The notes under the pieces are model-generated. The model was not told the DNA's origin. It worked only from the letters and a program-made list of their open reading frames with translations, and did no database searches. From positions 1 to 30,118 of the forward strand of contig LT642231.1 in NCBI GenBank assembly GCA_900128585.1: a stretch of 30,118 nucleotides of DNA, in the 5' to 3' direction. The position numbers and the translations under genes are program-made. This DNA comes from Stramenopiles sp. TOSAG23-3. Taxonomy: Eukaryota; Sar. The stretch's first letter is position 1. Every line of letters starts with the position of its first letter. Shown piece by piece: positions 16,917 to 25,564 of this stretch.

Positions 16917-17933
16917 ATGGCAAAGTTTGTGGACTCCCCGTCTGGGTTGGGCTACACGGTGGTGTCTTTAAACAATCGAGTTGTGACTGTGAGTGACAAT
17001 GATGCAGCAGAGGCTAGTCAGGCAGAGTTTGATAAGCGCATAAGTACGAAGGCAGGAAGCACTTTTGCTACCCTAGATGGGGAATCAATATCGTTCACGA
17101 ATAGAGCAGCAACATTAAAAAAATTAACAAAGAACTGGCAATTTATATGCGACTTTGTCGTGCCTAGCTCCACGTCAAGCCCGGAAGCTTTTGACTTTAA
17201 AGTTGCTGGAAAAATTGCAAATACATTTGCTCACCTGAAATGGTGCAAAAGCAAGTCTGAACATGTGTGCAAATGGATGAGGGCACTCTTAAACGATTGT
17301 GGGGACCTGCAAGTCGCGAAAAGATGCATTCTAGAAGTTGACCAGGCAGTTGCCCCTGTAGTTACAGATCTTGGTCGGGTTGAGGAAAAGCTGGAAATAA
17401 TGGTAGCACGGTACAACCAAGGCCCCGCGCACCCACACGCGAAATCTCCAGCAGCACTGGCAGACATTCTAAGGGGAACTACCAAACACAATCTGGAATC
17501 TATAAGAAAAGAGGCAGATTCCATTAGGAAAGGATTGAAAAAGCGTCCAAATGAGGTAAAACTTGAGCGCGAAAGATATTTGAAGTCCATGTCACACCTT
17601 ACTCAATGGGCCTTGCTTTTTCGTGAAGTTTACCAAGCAAACGCATTTATGCCTTTAACGATCCAGCAATACATTGACGTAATCACAGGTTCTCGTATTG
17701 ACGAGGTGCCTGAAATCCCTAAAGTGCACCCAGGATGGACTTCATTGCCCCCCAAATTGGTGAAAGACATAGAAAAGTTGTGTAACGGGGCGTTACCTGC
17801 AGCGCCAAAAGAAGATGAAAGCATGAAGTTACCGCCCGGGGTGGACAGCGAAAAATGGGACCTGATGGACGACGAGGAAAAAGATGCTTTGCTCCCGGGC
17901 TGGAGGGAGCAATTTGCAAAGCTCAAGGTCTGA
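16917..17933 (+). CDS. Alpha-helical protein, unknown family
   Basis: 338 residues, ATG at 16917 in the context GGGAATGG, stop TGA. The first 55 residues look beta or mixed (GYTVVSLNNRVVTVSDND), then the protein is almost entirely helical to about residue 245: LKKLTKNWQFICDFVV, TFAHLKWCKSKSEHVCKWMR and a long charged helix SIRKEADSIRKGLKKRPNEV. The C terminus is a Pro-containing linker and an acidic, Trp-bearing segment (PPGVDSEKWDLMDDEEKD, then LPGWREQFAKL). There is no signal peptide and no TM, so it is cytosolic or nuclear. A helical bundle of BAR-like or tetratricopeptide-free type is possible, but I do not recognise a family. Codon use and GC (mid-40s by eye) resemble the neighbouring coiled-coil and channel genes. 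Confidence 0.8.
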   Translation: MAKFVDSPSGLGYTVVSLNNRVVTVSDNDAAEASQAEFDKRISTKAGSTFATLDGESISFTNRAATLKKLTKNWQFICDFVVPSSTSSPEAFDFKVAGKIANTFAHLKWCKSKSEHVCKWMRALLNDCGDLQVAKRCILEVDQAVAPVVTDLGRVEEKLEIMVARYNQGPAHPHAKSPAALADILRGTTKHNLESIRKEADSIRKGLKKRPNEVKLERERYLKSMSHLTQWALLFREVYQANAFMPLTIQQYIDVITGSRIDEVPEIPKVHPGWTSLPPKLVKDIEKLCNGALPAAPKEDESMKLPPGVDSEKWDLMDDEEKDALLPGWREQFAKLKV

Positions 17934-18135
17934 TCAGGTTGGTGGGTTCATTTAATATGTAGCTGTCGTATATTGACAACGAGGCTAAGAATCTTAAAGG
18001 GCATGATGCATTGTTTTGATTTTTGATTTGGCATACAATTGCACAAGTTTCTCCACATATGATATGATTATCATAACATACTTACTGCATTTACTCCAAG
18101 CCAAATTTATGCGTAAACAAAATATACTCCAACTC

Positions 18136-18729
18136 TCATACCCAGAGGTTTGTTGGCCCTGTCGGGAACCTTATCTCTGATGAAGCCAACGCGGCAAATG
18201 ATTTTATTTTTTCCTTCCCTAGTCTTTCACGGGGCCCAGCTTTCCAGCCCTTTTGCCTTTGCAGAGTCTTTGCTCTCATACTTTCCGCAGACCGCCCGAG
18301 CAGCATATGATCCGAATCGTTCAGTTGAGCAAACATAGACTTTTGTTTTCTTGACGCTTCAATTTTCTTTTGCCTCCACTCACTGTGCTTTGCATTATCT
18401 ATTGCTTTGCTCATCTCTTCAGCAGACTTTTTCCACTTTATTGCTTTAAGCGTCGGCTCATTGATTTTAAATTCTCTATTTCTGTCCCACGGATCTAGTT
18501 TTACTTTTTTGCGAAGCAGAAGAGGTGTCACAAGTGGGTCAGCTAAACTTGCTTTTACTACATTTTCAGGTATTGGCAAGTGGTAATACGTTTCAACATT
18601 ATTTGTTTTTACGGGGGAAGTTTTCGGTGCCAGCATTCCCCTCCTGTTTCGTCTTCGCTGCCATTTCAGCTCCTGATCACTAGTCCTATCAACTTTCAAC
18701 TGGAAATCAAAATCTCTTGCCAGCCTCAT
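18136..18729 (-). CDS. Small basic protein, unknown
   Basis: 197 residues from ATG 18729 to TGA. It is rich in Lys and Arg throughout, has no signal peptide or TM and is largely helical. Notable stretches are KWQRRRNRRGMLAPK (about 22-36), LPIPENVVKASLADPLVTPLL (central, probably a short ordered motif), KAIKWKKSAEEMSKAIDNAK and SEWRQKKIEASRKQKSMFAQ. The tryptophan-anchored helix KHSEWRQKKIEA looks like a protein-interaction helix. The composition would suit a nucleolar, ribosome-associated or axonemal microtubule-inner protein, but no family is recognised. It is convergent with the helical-protein gene and divergent from the channel gene. Confidence 0.7.
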   Translation of the reverse strand: MRLARDFDFQLKVDRTSDQELKWQRRRNRRGMLAPKTSPVKTNNVETYYHLPIPENVVKASLADPLVTPLLLRKKVKLDPWDRNREFKINEPTLKAIKWKKSAEEMSKAIDNAKHSEWRQKKIEASRKQKSMFAQLNDSDHMLLGRSAESMRAKTLQRQKGWKAGPRERLGKEKIKSFAALASSEIRFPTGPTNLWV

Positions 18730-19613
18730 TTTCTCACGCCTGGGGCATTGTAACCGTATAATTTAATTTAAAGCCAGAATTCTGTGGAGGCTATCGATAC
18801 ACGCGCAAACGCATTTGTGCTGATTATAATCGAGAATAGACATTTTGAATATGCGATAATCAATTTGAGATTGCAGCAATAATTCTTATCAATTTTTCCA
18901 ACAACTGTTGTTGCAGTTGTGCTGTTTTATTATTTATTATATAAGTTGAGCGCGGCCAGGTACGTACCAGGTACCAGCAGGTACCTTATTTATTTTATGA
19001 GGAGTCCAGTAGTCCAGTCCAGGCTCCAGGCTCCAGGCGCACAGAAGAAGAAAAGCTTGTGGAGAGATATTATACGACTCCTAGACTTCGTACGTATAAT
19101 ACCATTGACTAGTTTGACATAGCTATAGCATTGTGAAAAAATACTGTTATGAGGAGCTGTTGTTATTCGATTTCTTTGGTTTTCTCTTTTCGTTCCTCGT
19201 AGGCCGTCTGGTTTCATAATAAGGATCAGGAGGCGAATAGCCTTCCTTTCACCTGTACTCAAGTGGAAGTCTGCGTGCAGTGCTATTATCATTTTAATCT
19301 ATAATAAACTATAAATACGAGGAATAGATACTAAAACAAGAAAGTGAAAGAAGAGGAACAACAACAAACATAACAACAACAACAAAACAATAATAAAAAA
19401 ATCATCAGTAAGTAAAATTAAACATCAACAAGGAAGGAAAGGACAACTTCGTACTACATACCCACCCATAGCGCGTTTACCTCATCAATCAAAAGGTTCG
19501 TTTCACTTTCTCTTTGAAACGTCTTGAAATACAAAGCAATAGAGCAGACATTAGCTGCTATAGGCGACCGCTGCTATATTTTTATGGTCTGACGCTCGCT
19601 ACAATTTCAAACA
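18730..19613. other. Divergent promoter spacer, basic protein / channel
   Basis: It holds a cluster of short GC-bearing repeats (18956-19037), a CGTACGTATA word near 19089, and an A/C-rich (AACAAC)n stretch near 19360-19400 in the probable 5' leader of the channel gene. Short frames (for example a 100-codon minus-strand frame starting at 19292) show no recognisable features. The long GAA/TTC tract typical of other divergent spacers is missing here. Confidence 0.6.
18956..19037. repeat. Cluster of short tandem words CAGGTAC and TCCAG
   Basis: Three CAGGTAC units (starting 18957, 18968, 18978) include the perfect palindrome GGTACGTACC (18959-18968). They are followed by five TCCAG words at 19005, 19013, 19018, 19025 and 19032, the last three exactly 7 nt apart. 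The cluster is GC-richer than the surrounding spacer. Confidence 0.7.
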
Positions 19614-22600
19614 ATGCCAAAAATTTTTGTTTCGTCGGATGCTCCAACATTTCAACAAGACGTCTCGGGGTACGATGTGGAGGCAGGGGCTAAAACTGGC
19701 GAGCTTGTAGACAGTAAAGTTTACGATGTGCGCGACACTTTCTCTTCTTATGATAACGTAGGCAAGAACAAAATCAGCAACACAGTTGACCCCAGAGGCC
19801 GGTTGTGGTACTTTCAGGCATTTTGCGTATGGATCATTCTAGTGCCATGTACCATCACGCCAATGTGGTTGTCGCCTCTGGCGTCTGTGTTTTCTCTTCG
19901 AAGCAGTGTATTATTGTTTATCCTGATCTATTGCGAATCCTTGTGGTGCGGCAAGATTGCAATTATGACGTGGGATCTCTGCAAAAACTTTTCTTCTTCG
20001 TTGTTAAAAACCCATTTAATATGTACGGTCTCAACGATAATGTCTTTGTATAGTTTGGCATTGAATGAAAAGCCAAGCATATGGGGGTTCTGCACGTTCG
20101 CGAGGACGATTGTCCTCGGCAAACCTTTTCGCCACGTGCAACAATGTTTCAAAAAACAATTCACAGCGTCATTGCTGCGGCCACTTAATGGTGTAGTAAT
20201 CATACTATACCTGAACCATTTGCTATGCTGTCTCTTCCTGTATGTCGTAGAGACGCAAGACAAGAACGATCGAAGTACCTGGAACATTTACTCCATGTCT
20301 GAACTGAAAGGCACAAACTTCACTGCTCGGCCGTCCTGGGACGAAAAGTACTTGAAGGCGTTGTATTTCACAACACAGACTATTTTTACGGTAGGTTATG
20401 GAGACTGTTCCCCCGTTACCATCGCCGAAAAACAGATAGCAAGCGTGTATACCGTCATTGGTTCAATAATCTTTGGGTTCATTATAGCATGTATCTCTTC
20501 TACAGTAAAACATTACAACATATCTTCATCCCAGGCAAGATATCGGCGGGATGTGCTCAGAAAATACATGAAGCGAAGAAACATGCCTCTCAAGATTTCC
20601 GATTATGCTTTGGCATCATTTGATGTTTATGGCTACGAACTGGGAGGAAAATTTCCTTCCAAAATTCTACATGAGATGCCACGATGTCTGCAGATTGAAC
20701 TGGCACGGTTAGACTCTGATATGCTCCGAAAATTATCCTTATTTCGTGAGGCAGAGGAGGTAGTGGTTCGCCACCTAGCAGAACAAATGACGTCGCATCT
20801 TTATCTACCGTCGGAGACTCTTGCTACGTCCACCAGTTTACAGCAACGACCAAAGATTGAGATAATTCGAAAGGGAAAAGCTTGTATTTTTTCCACTGAT
20901 GGCATTATGAACGGCAACGAAAACAAATGTATTAAACAAAAACTGTACGCCGGGGATGCGTTTGGAGAATTCGAGACATTACAAAAATTAGTGATGGAAG
21001 GAATCGTTGACGTTCCGCACAAGATTGGGTTCCGAAGCACAGAATCGTATACATATCGTAGCAAAACCGTACTAGACACCGCGAGGCTAACAATTTCCAG
21101 CATCATAAAAGTTATCACGTTTCATGACAAAGTTCAAAGTAAGAAAAAGTCAAACCGACGAAAAAGTTTAGTGGTCGATGAAGTTAGCATATCAGCCTTG
21201 CATGACAAGGGGTGTGGCGGAACCGGAAAGCCTATTATATCGATTTCAGAAGATCGGCGCAGTAGTGGATTCCTGGTACCCATGAACGAAAGTACAAATC
21301 GGTCAGCAACAGAACGGGATTCCAAGAAAAGGCCGTTTCTTCTCCCAGTATGCGACATTGCCCTGTTCTTATACGCAGCGTCGCTGTGGAGCACAGCAAC
21401 AACCCCTCTGCGAATTAGCGCTATGTACGGATGCGACATGGATTTTTTTGCCGAGCGCGCTTATTATTTTGGTGCTATGGACGTATTTTGTGACTTGGTG
21501 TTTTTGGCAGATGCAATTTTGCACGTAAAAGAAACGATAAGCGTAAAATCAAGAGCAGGGGTAAACAGCAAGAGCTTGATGCTCAAGATAATTCTCTTTT
21601 TCCCGTTTCACTGGTTTTTCTTTTCTACAAACCAGCATTTGAGTTGGTTTGGCATTACTCGTTTGGTCTCTGTTCATCACATATTTACGGGATTATCAAA
21701 GTTAAAACTTGCGCTGGAAGACAGAGGAATGCACGTAGGGAGTGATGTGTTTCTGCATGTCCGGTGCCTCTTGGTAACTGCCTTTTTTGTGCATCTAACC
21801 AGCTGCGCTTTTATGACAGGTTTTGTGACCAGTGAGTGCACCTCATATCTCGTTGGTGTTTACTGGACTCTGACGACCATGACGTCCACCGGATTTGGGG
21901 ATATAGTTCCAAAGACGAAACCTGGAATGTTGCTGACAATTATGGCCATCTATGTAGGAACGTTTCTCTACGCATTTGTAGTAGCAAGCATAACTGCGCT
22001 GTTTCATGAATCAGGGGTGCACGACGGCGACCCAAGGTATCGCAGAGACATTTGTCGACAGTACATGATCGATCTAAAAATCAACACAGCAACGGAACGC
22101 CGTGCACTATCTTACATAAAATTTTATGCAGGCAAGTTTGGAAATATTGTCGAACAATCGCTGCTGAACCATGAATTACCAGCGAAGCTCTCAAAAAAAC
22201 TGACAAATGCTATCAAAAGCAAGTTTCTTCAGTTGGGATTTTCCCACTTGGAGTCCGAAATACAACAGAAAATAATGGAGCGCATGGCACAGCAATTTTA
22301 TTTCCCCGGCGATACGATGCGTTCCCCATTTCCTGGTGCATACTTTGTGAATCAAGGCTCCGTCGAGATAAAAGATTTTTCGAAGAACCTGACTGCCAAA
22401 CTGGCCGGCGGCACAAGTTTTGGTGTCAGCGATATATTTCAAGTCCAAGAGAGTGATATCAGCGTAAGTTTTCTAGAACCGACAGAAGTTTATTATCTCA
22501 GTAAACATGATTTCTATTCTTCTATTGAAGATGACCCTGAAGTAGACAAAATATTACATACGGGAAAAGATCAGGCAACGGCGGTGCAATCGAACACGTT

Positions 22601-22868
22601 TCAAGCCACTAAGCGAGTGGCAAGTGGAAACGAAGGCACAAAAACTTCAGACAATAGTCGATTGTTAGGAACAGTCAATTATTTGCAAACAAGCGTCGCC
22701 TGGGATGCAGTTCTAGTGTGTGTTTTCATATGGAATTTTATTACACTACCATTTCGGGCTTCATTCATGAACTTTTATGACATGCCCGCCATCATATACA
22801 TGGTTGATTACTTTGGTGACCTGGCCTTTCTTTTTGACCTTTTTGTCAGCTCCAGAAGTCTGGGGTGA
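19614..22868 (+). CDS. CNGK-like four-repeat channel, 5' part (repeats 1, 2, start of 3)
   Basis: 1084 residues from ATG 19614 (context AAACAATG) to an in-frame TGA that truncates the third repeat. Repeat 1 (about 64-500): hydrophobic segments, pore FTTQTIFTVGYGDCSPVT with filter GYGD at 261-264, C-linker RYRRDVLRKYMKRRN, and a cyclic-nucleotide-binding fold with GDAFGE (448-452) and Arg474 in FRST. A Ser/Lys linker (505-575) holds RRKS and RRSS sites. Repeat 2 (about 576-985): filter GFGD at 760-763, C-linker RYRRDICRQYM, and a degenerate binding fold. Repeat 3 begins at about 1028 with S1 and S2 (AFLFDLFVSSRSLG), where the frame stops. The filters and the linked repeats match CNGK channels, potassium-selective pseudotetramers known from sea urchin sperm and several protists, where cGMP opens them and hyperpolarises the flagellar membrane. 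The rest follows in the next frame. Confidence 0.88.
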   Translation: MPKIFVSSDAPTFQQDVSGYDVEAGAKTGELVDSKVYDVRDTFSSYDNVGKNKISNTVDPRGRLWYFQAFCVWIILVPCTITPMWLSPLASVFSLRSSVLLFILIYCESLWCGKIAIMTWDLCKNFSSSLLKTHLICTVSTIMSLYSLALNEKPSIWGFCTFARTIVLGKPFRHVQQCFKKQFTASLLRPLNGVVIILYLNHLLCCLFLYVVETQDKNDRSTWNIYSMSELKGTNFTARPSWDEKYLKALYFTTQTIFTVGYGDCSPVTIAEKQIASVYTVIGSIIFGFIIACISSTVKHYNISSSQARYRRDVLRKYMKRRNMPLKISDYALASFDVYGYELGGKFPSKILHEMPRCLQIELARLDSDMLRKLSLFREAEEVVVRHLAEQMTSHLYLPSETLATSTSLQQRPKIEIIRKGKACIFSTDGIMNGNENKCIKQKLYAGDAFGEFETLQKLVMEGIVDVPHKIGFRSTESYTYRSKTVLDTARLTISSIIKVITFHDKVQSKKKSNRRKSLVVDEVSISALHDKGCGGTGKPIISISEDRRSSGFLVPMNESTNRSATERDSKKRPFLLPVCDIALFLYAASLWSTATTPLRISAMYGCDMDFFAERAYYFGAMDVFCDLVFLADAILHVKETISVKSRAGVNSKSLMLKIILFFPFHWFFFSTNQHLSWFGITRLVSVHHIFTGLSKLKLALEDRGMHVGSDVFLHVRCLLVTAFFVHLTSCAFMTGFVTSECTSYLVGVYWTLTTMTSTGFGDIVPKTKPGMLLTIMAIYVGTFLYAFVVASITALFHESGVHDGDPRYRRDICRQYMIDLKINTATERRALSYIKFYAGKFGNIVEQSLLNHELPAKLSKKLTNAIKSKFLQLGFSHLESEIQQKIMERMAQQFYFPGDTMRSPFPGAYFVNQGSVEIKDFSKNLTAKLAGGTSFGVSDIFQVQESDISVSFLEPTEVYYLSKHDFYSSIEDDPEVDKILHTGKDQATAVQSNTFQATKRVASGNEGTKTSDNSRLLGTVNYLQTSVAWDAVLVCVFIWNFITLPFRASFMNFYDMPAIIYMVDYFGDLAFLFDLFVSSRSLG
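22861..22868 (+). other. Frameshift point, G-GGG-TGA
   Basis: The upstream frame reads CTG GGG TGA. A -1 slip of the Gly codon re-pairs GGG exactly (22862-22864) and continues with GTG AAA TGG in the downstream frame. The joined product keeps the S2-S3 distance seen in repeat 2, so little or nothing else is missing. One extra G in the run of four would have the same effect. Confidence 0.8.
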
Positions 22869-25564
22869 AATGGAATCAAATTGCACAGGTTGGTACTTCA
22901 GTAAAAGTTAACATTGTTGCAAGCATCCCATTTGAGGTATTTGCCGCCAACCTTGCGTACGTTACGTATGGATTTGTTCCAGCGTTTGCACTCTGCCGTT
23001 TAAATAAACTTTTGCGATGCCACGTTCTAATCCACCACGCATCCCGAGTTGGGAAACTGTTAGTCCGTTGGAACTGCAAGATTAGTGACAACATGGCGAC
23101 CGTCTTAAAGCTTATAATCGTAATGATCGGCTCCGCGCATATTATTTCATGTGTATGGTTTTTCTTGGCAACATCTACAACTAACGAAACCAATTGGGCA
23201 GAACAAGACGATGGCGAGCTCTTTGCAAATTGTACCGCTCCAAGCAACAAAATCCCGTTACAACTTCAGAATGGGTTGCGCTGGTACCTGAGGTCGTTGT
23301 ACTTCACGATAGCTACTCTGACTACGGTTGGCTTTGGCGACATTACCCCCTCGAATGGTATCGAGCGGGCTTTTACCATTTGCCTGTTTATTATTGGGAC
23401 ATTTATATTCACGTTTATTATCGGTTCACTGGAAAAGATTATTGCCCAGATTGACGTAACATCGACGATTTACAACAGGAAAGTCGAAATGTTGAAAACT
23501 TACTTTAAAACTCGTCCAAAATTATCGAATAAGATACAAACTTTGTGCCTCTCTTACCTGGACCATTTGTGGAACGTTAGAAAAGGCGCAAAATCCGAGG
23601 AAGTTTTCAACATCCTTCCTGGTAATTTAAAAACGGACATAAATTACGTTCAAGTAAAAACGATGCTCTCTCGTTTGTCGGTCGTGAAAATTTTGTCCAT
23701 TGATGTCCATAAGAACATAGCGTCTAAAATGAAGCAGGATATACTTTTACCGGACCAAATTTTATACGAATCGGGCGAAATTGCTGACACCTTGTATTTT
23801 TTGACCAACGGGGAAATTCAGCTTCTGTCCAAGAGCCGTGACATGACATATACGACTGTTACGGCCCCTTCCATTATTGAAGAGGGAGATTTTCTTTTAG
23901 AACTTCGTAGATCCTGTACCGCGAAATCAACTCAGATCAGTGTCCTTCTGTATTTAACGCACGATCAGTTTGAGGAAGCTATTTTTGCTGACAATAAAAC
24001 CAGGCCAGAGGGACATTCGCTAAGGGACGCAGTAGCGCAGCACAAACACGACATAAAAGGGAAAAGTTTAGTGCGGAAATTGCTGCTGAACATGAAAAGC
24101 TCAAAAATGTTAAAAATGCAGGCGGTTGAAAAGAGCGCAAGAGTGTTGAATAACGAAAATGTATGGAGCTTAGATTCCAACCGTAGAAAAGTTTGGGAAA
24201 GCATACTGCTATGCACAATACTCTGCGAGGCAATCGTAACACCTGCGAGGATAGCTCTTGGGCAAGAAAGCGAGTACAATCTGGTGCTCTTTGTTCTTTT
24301 TGGATTTATACTGGATGTGGTGTACACTGCTGACGTGTACTTCAGGGCTACAAAGATGACAATCCTTCTCTCGGATGGAACCGTGCTGAAAAGAAAACAG
24401 GAAATCAAGAAACATTACATGTCCTCTACCGAGTGCAAAACCAACATTTTGACCGCCGTTCCCGTCGATATGATGGTTTTCATTTCATTCCCACTGGCAA
24501 GCCCGGTAGCGCTGGCAGTTTGCCGACTCCCGCGAATAATTCGGTTGAAAGATGTCCCCCGTGCGTTTGACCAGTCGGTTGCCCTAGCAGAGAGTGTCGG
24601 TTGCGTTGTGAGCAATAGTTCCGTCCGTTTTATTAAAATGCTATGCATGATTTTATTGGCATCACATTTTTCTGCATGCATTTTTTTAATTCTATCTTGG
24701 GCGGGCGGATGGGAAGGCGGCATTAAACCATGGACGTTTACAAACAGCGTAGAGGGCCACAAGGTGCTAGAGACTTCGGACGGTGCCCAGTACTCAATAT
24801 CCCTGTACTGGTCTTTGTACACAGTGACATCCATCGGTTACGGAGACATTTCCCCGAAAACCAGTGTTGAAACGTGTTGGGCAATAATTATGATGATGGC
24901 AGCGGCGTTTTTCTGTGACGCAGGGATTACTGCGATTTTATCTCATGGGGTAGACACCACGGATTCGAAAGCAGCGTTGTGCAACGAACGAATTTCTACG
25001 GCGATGAAATTTGTCGCACTTCGTGGTGCGTCAAAAAAGTTTTTGGGGAGAACGAAAAAATGCTACACGGAATTCTACATCAATAACTTTGGAATAGACG
25101 AAAAGGTAGTGTTCAATTCTCTCTCGTTTGCATCAAGCAATGCAATATTACGGGATGCCATTCTCCCATCTATTCGTCGGCACAAACGGCTACAAGCAAT
25201 GCTAAAGGACGACTACGGCCTCGTGATTTCTCTTGTAAATAGCATGACTCCAAAAACATATTACTCAAAAGAACGCCTGCGCGCTCCGTACGAAGAGTGG
25301 CCTGGACTGCTTTACATCCTGAACGGTTCAGTCGTTTGTGTACAACTGAGTGGTTGCACGTATCGAATACCATGTGGGACACTGTTGGGGGAAGCTTGCT
25401 TTCATGGAAAACGAAATACACAGCACAATGGAAACGAAATTATTGCAACATCCTTCTGCGAAACATACACGCTCTCTTCTGAAAGGTACAGCACGCTTCT
25501 GAATGAAGCATCGAGGACGGCTACCAATGAATCCAACTTAAACATGTCTGAAACCTGTGACTAA
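22865..25564 (+). CDS. CNGK-like four-repeat channel, 3' part (rest of repeat 3, repeat 4)
   Basis: 899 codons open from GTG 22865 to TAA 25562-25564. The frame is not a gene of its own: it starts in the S2-S3 linker, and its first ATG (residue 77) would remove S3 and S4. Repeat 3 continues with S3 (VNIVASIPFEVF), an S4-like CRLNKLLR, pore TIATLTTVGFGDITPSN with GFGD at 156-159 of this part, and a binding fold whose beta-roll is the clearest of the four (LPDQILYESGEIADTLYFL). Its phosphate cassette lacks the usual GE, and Lys stands where Arg is expected. Repeat 4 has S2-S3 ADVYFRATKMTILLSDGTV, S4-like CRLPRIIRLKDVPR, pore SLYTVTSIGYGDISPKT with GYGD at 658-661, and a reduced binding fold retaining LLGEACF but no Arg. 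The last 20 residues are polar. The combined protein would be about 1983 residues. An AATAAA lies about 25 nt after the stop. Confidence 0.88.
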   Translation: MKWNQIAQVGTSVKVNIVASIPFEVFAANLAYVTYGFVPAFALCRLNKLLRCHVLIHHASRVGKLLVRWNCKISDNMATVLKLIIVMIGSAHIISCVWFFLATSTTNETNWAEQDDGELFANCTAPSNKIPLQLQNGLRWYLRSLYFTIATLTTVGFGDITPSNGIERAFTICLFIIGTFIFTFIIGSLEKIIAQIDVTSTIYNRKVEMLKTYFKTRPKLSNKIQTLCLSYLDHLWNVRKGAKSEEVFNILPGNLKTDINYVQVKTMLSRLSVVKILSIDVHKNIASKMKQDILLPDQILYESGEIADTLYFLTNGEIQLLSKSRDMTYTTVTAPSIIEEGDFLLELRRSCTAKSTQISVLLYLTHDQFEEAIFADNKTRPEGHSLRDAVAQHKHDIKGKSLVRKLLLNMKSSKMLKMQAVEKSARVLNNENVWSLDSNRRKVWESILLCTILCEAIVTPARIALGQESEYNLVLFVLFGFILDVVYTADVYFRATKMTILLSDGTVLKRKQEIKKHYMSSTECKTNILTAVPVDMMVFISFPLASPVALAVCRLPRIIRLKDVPRAFDQSVALAESVGCVVSNSSVRFIKMLCMILLASHFSACIFLILSWAGGWEGGIKPWTFTNSVEGHKVLETSDGAQYSISLYWSLYTVTSIGYGDISPKTSVETCWAIIMMMAAAFFCDAGITAILSHGVDTTDSKAALCNERISTAMKFVALRGASKKFLGRTKKCYTEFYINNFGIDEKVVFNSLSFASSNAILRDAILPSIRRHKRLQAMLKDDYGLVISLVNSMTPKTYYSKERLRAPYEEWPGLLYILNGSVVCVQLSGCTYRIPCGTLLGEACFHGKRNTQHNGNEIIATSFCETYTLSSERYSTLLNEASRTATNESNLNMSETCD

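Noticed and set aside
18990-19292. 100-codon minus-strand frame in the 18.7-19.6 kb spacer
   Set aside because: It has an ATG but spans the CAGGTAC/TCCAG repeats and shows no domain, signal or composition typical of a real protein.
22845-22907. An intron joining the two channel frames
   Set aside because: GT...AG pairs of suitable phase exist (for example 22845-22888), but each would remove residues from a linker that already has the length seen in repeat 2, and other genes here lack introns. A single-base shift is simpler.
22865-25564. The 3' channel frame as a separate gene
   Set aside because: It opens on GTG in the middle of the S2-S3 linker, and its first ATG would drop S3 and S4 of repeat 3. 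It completes the repeat begun by the upstream frame.
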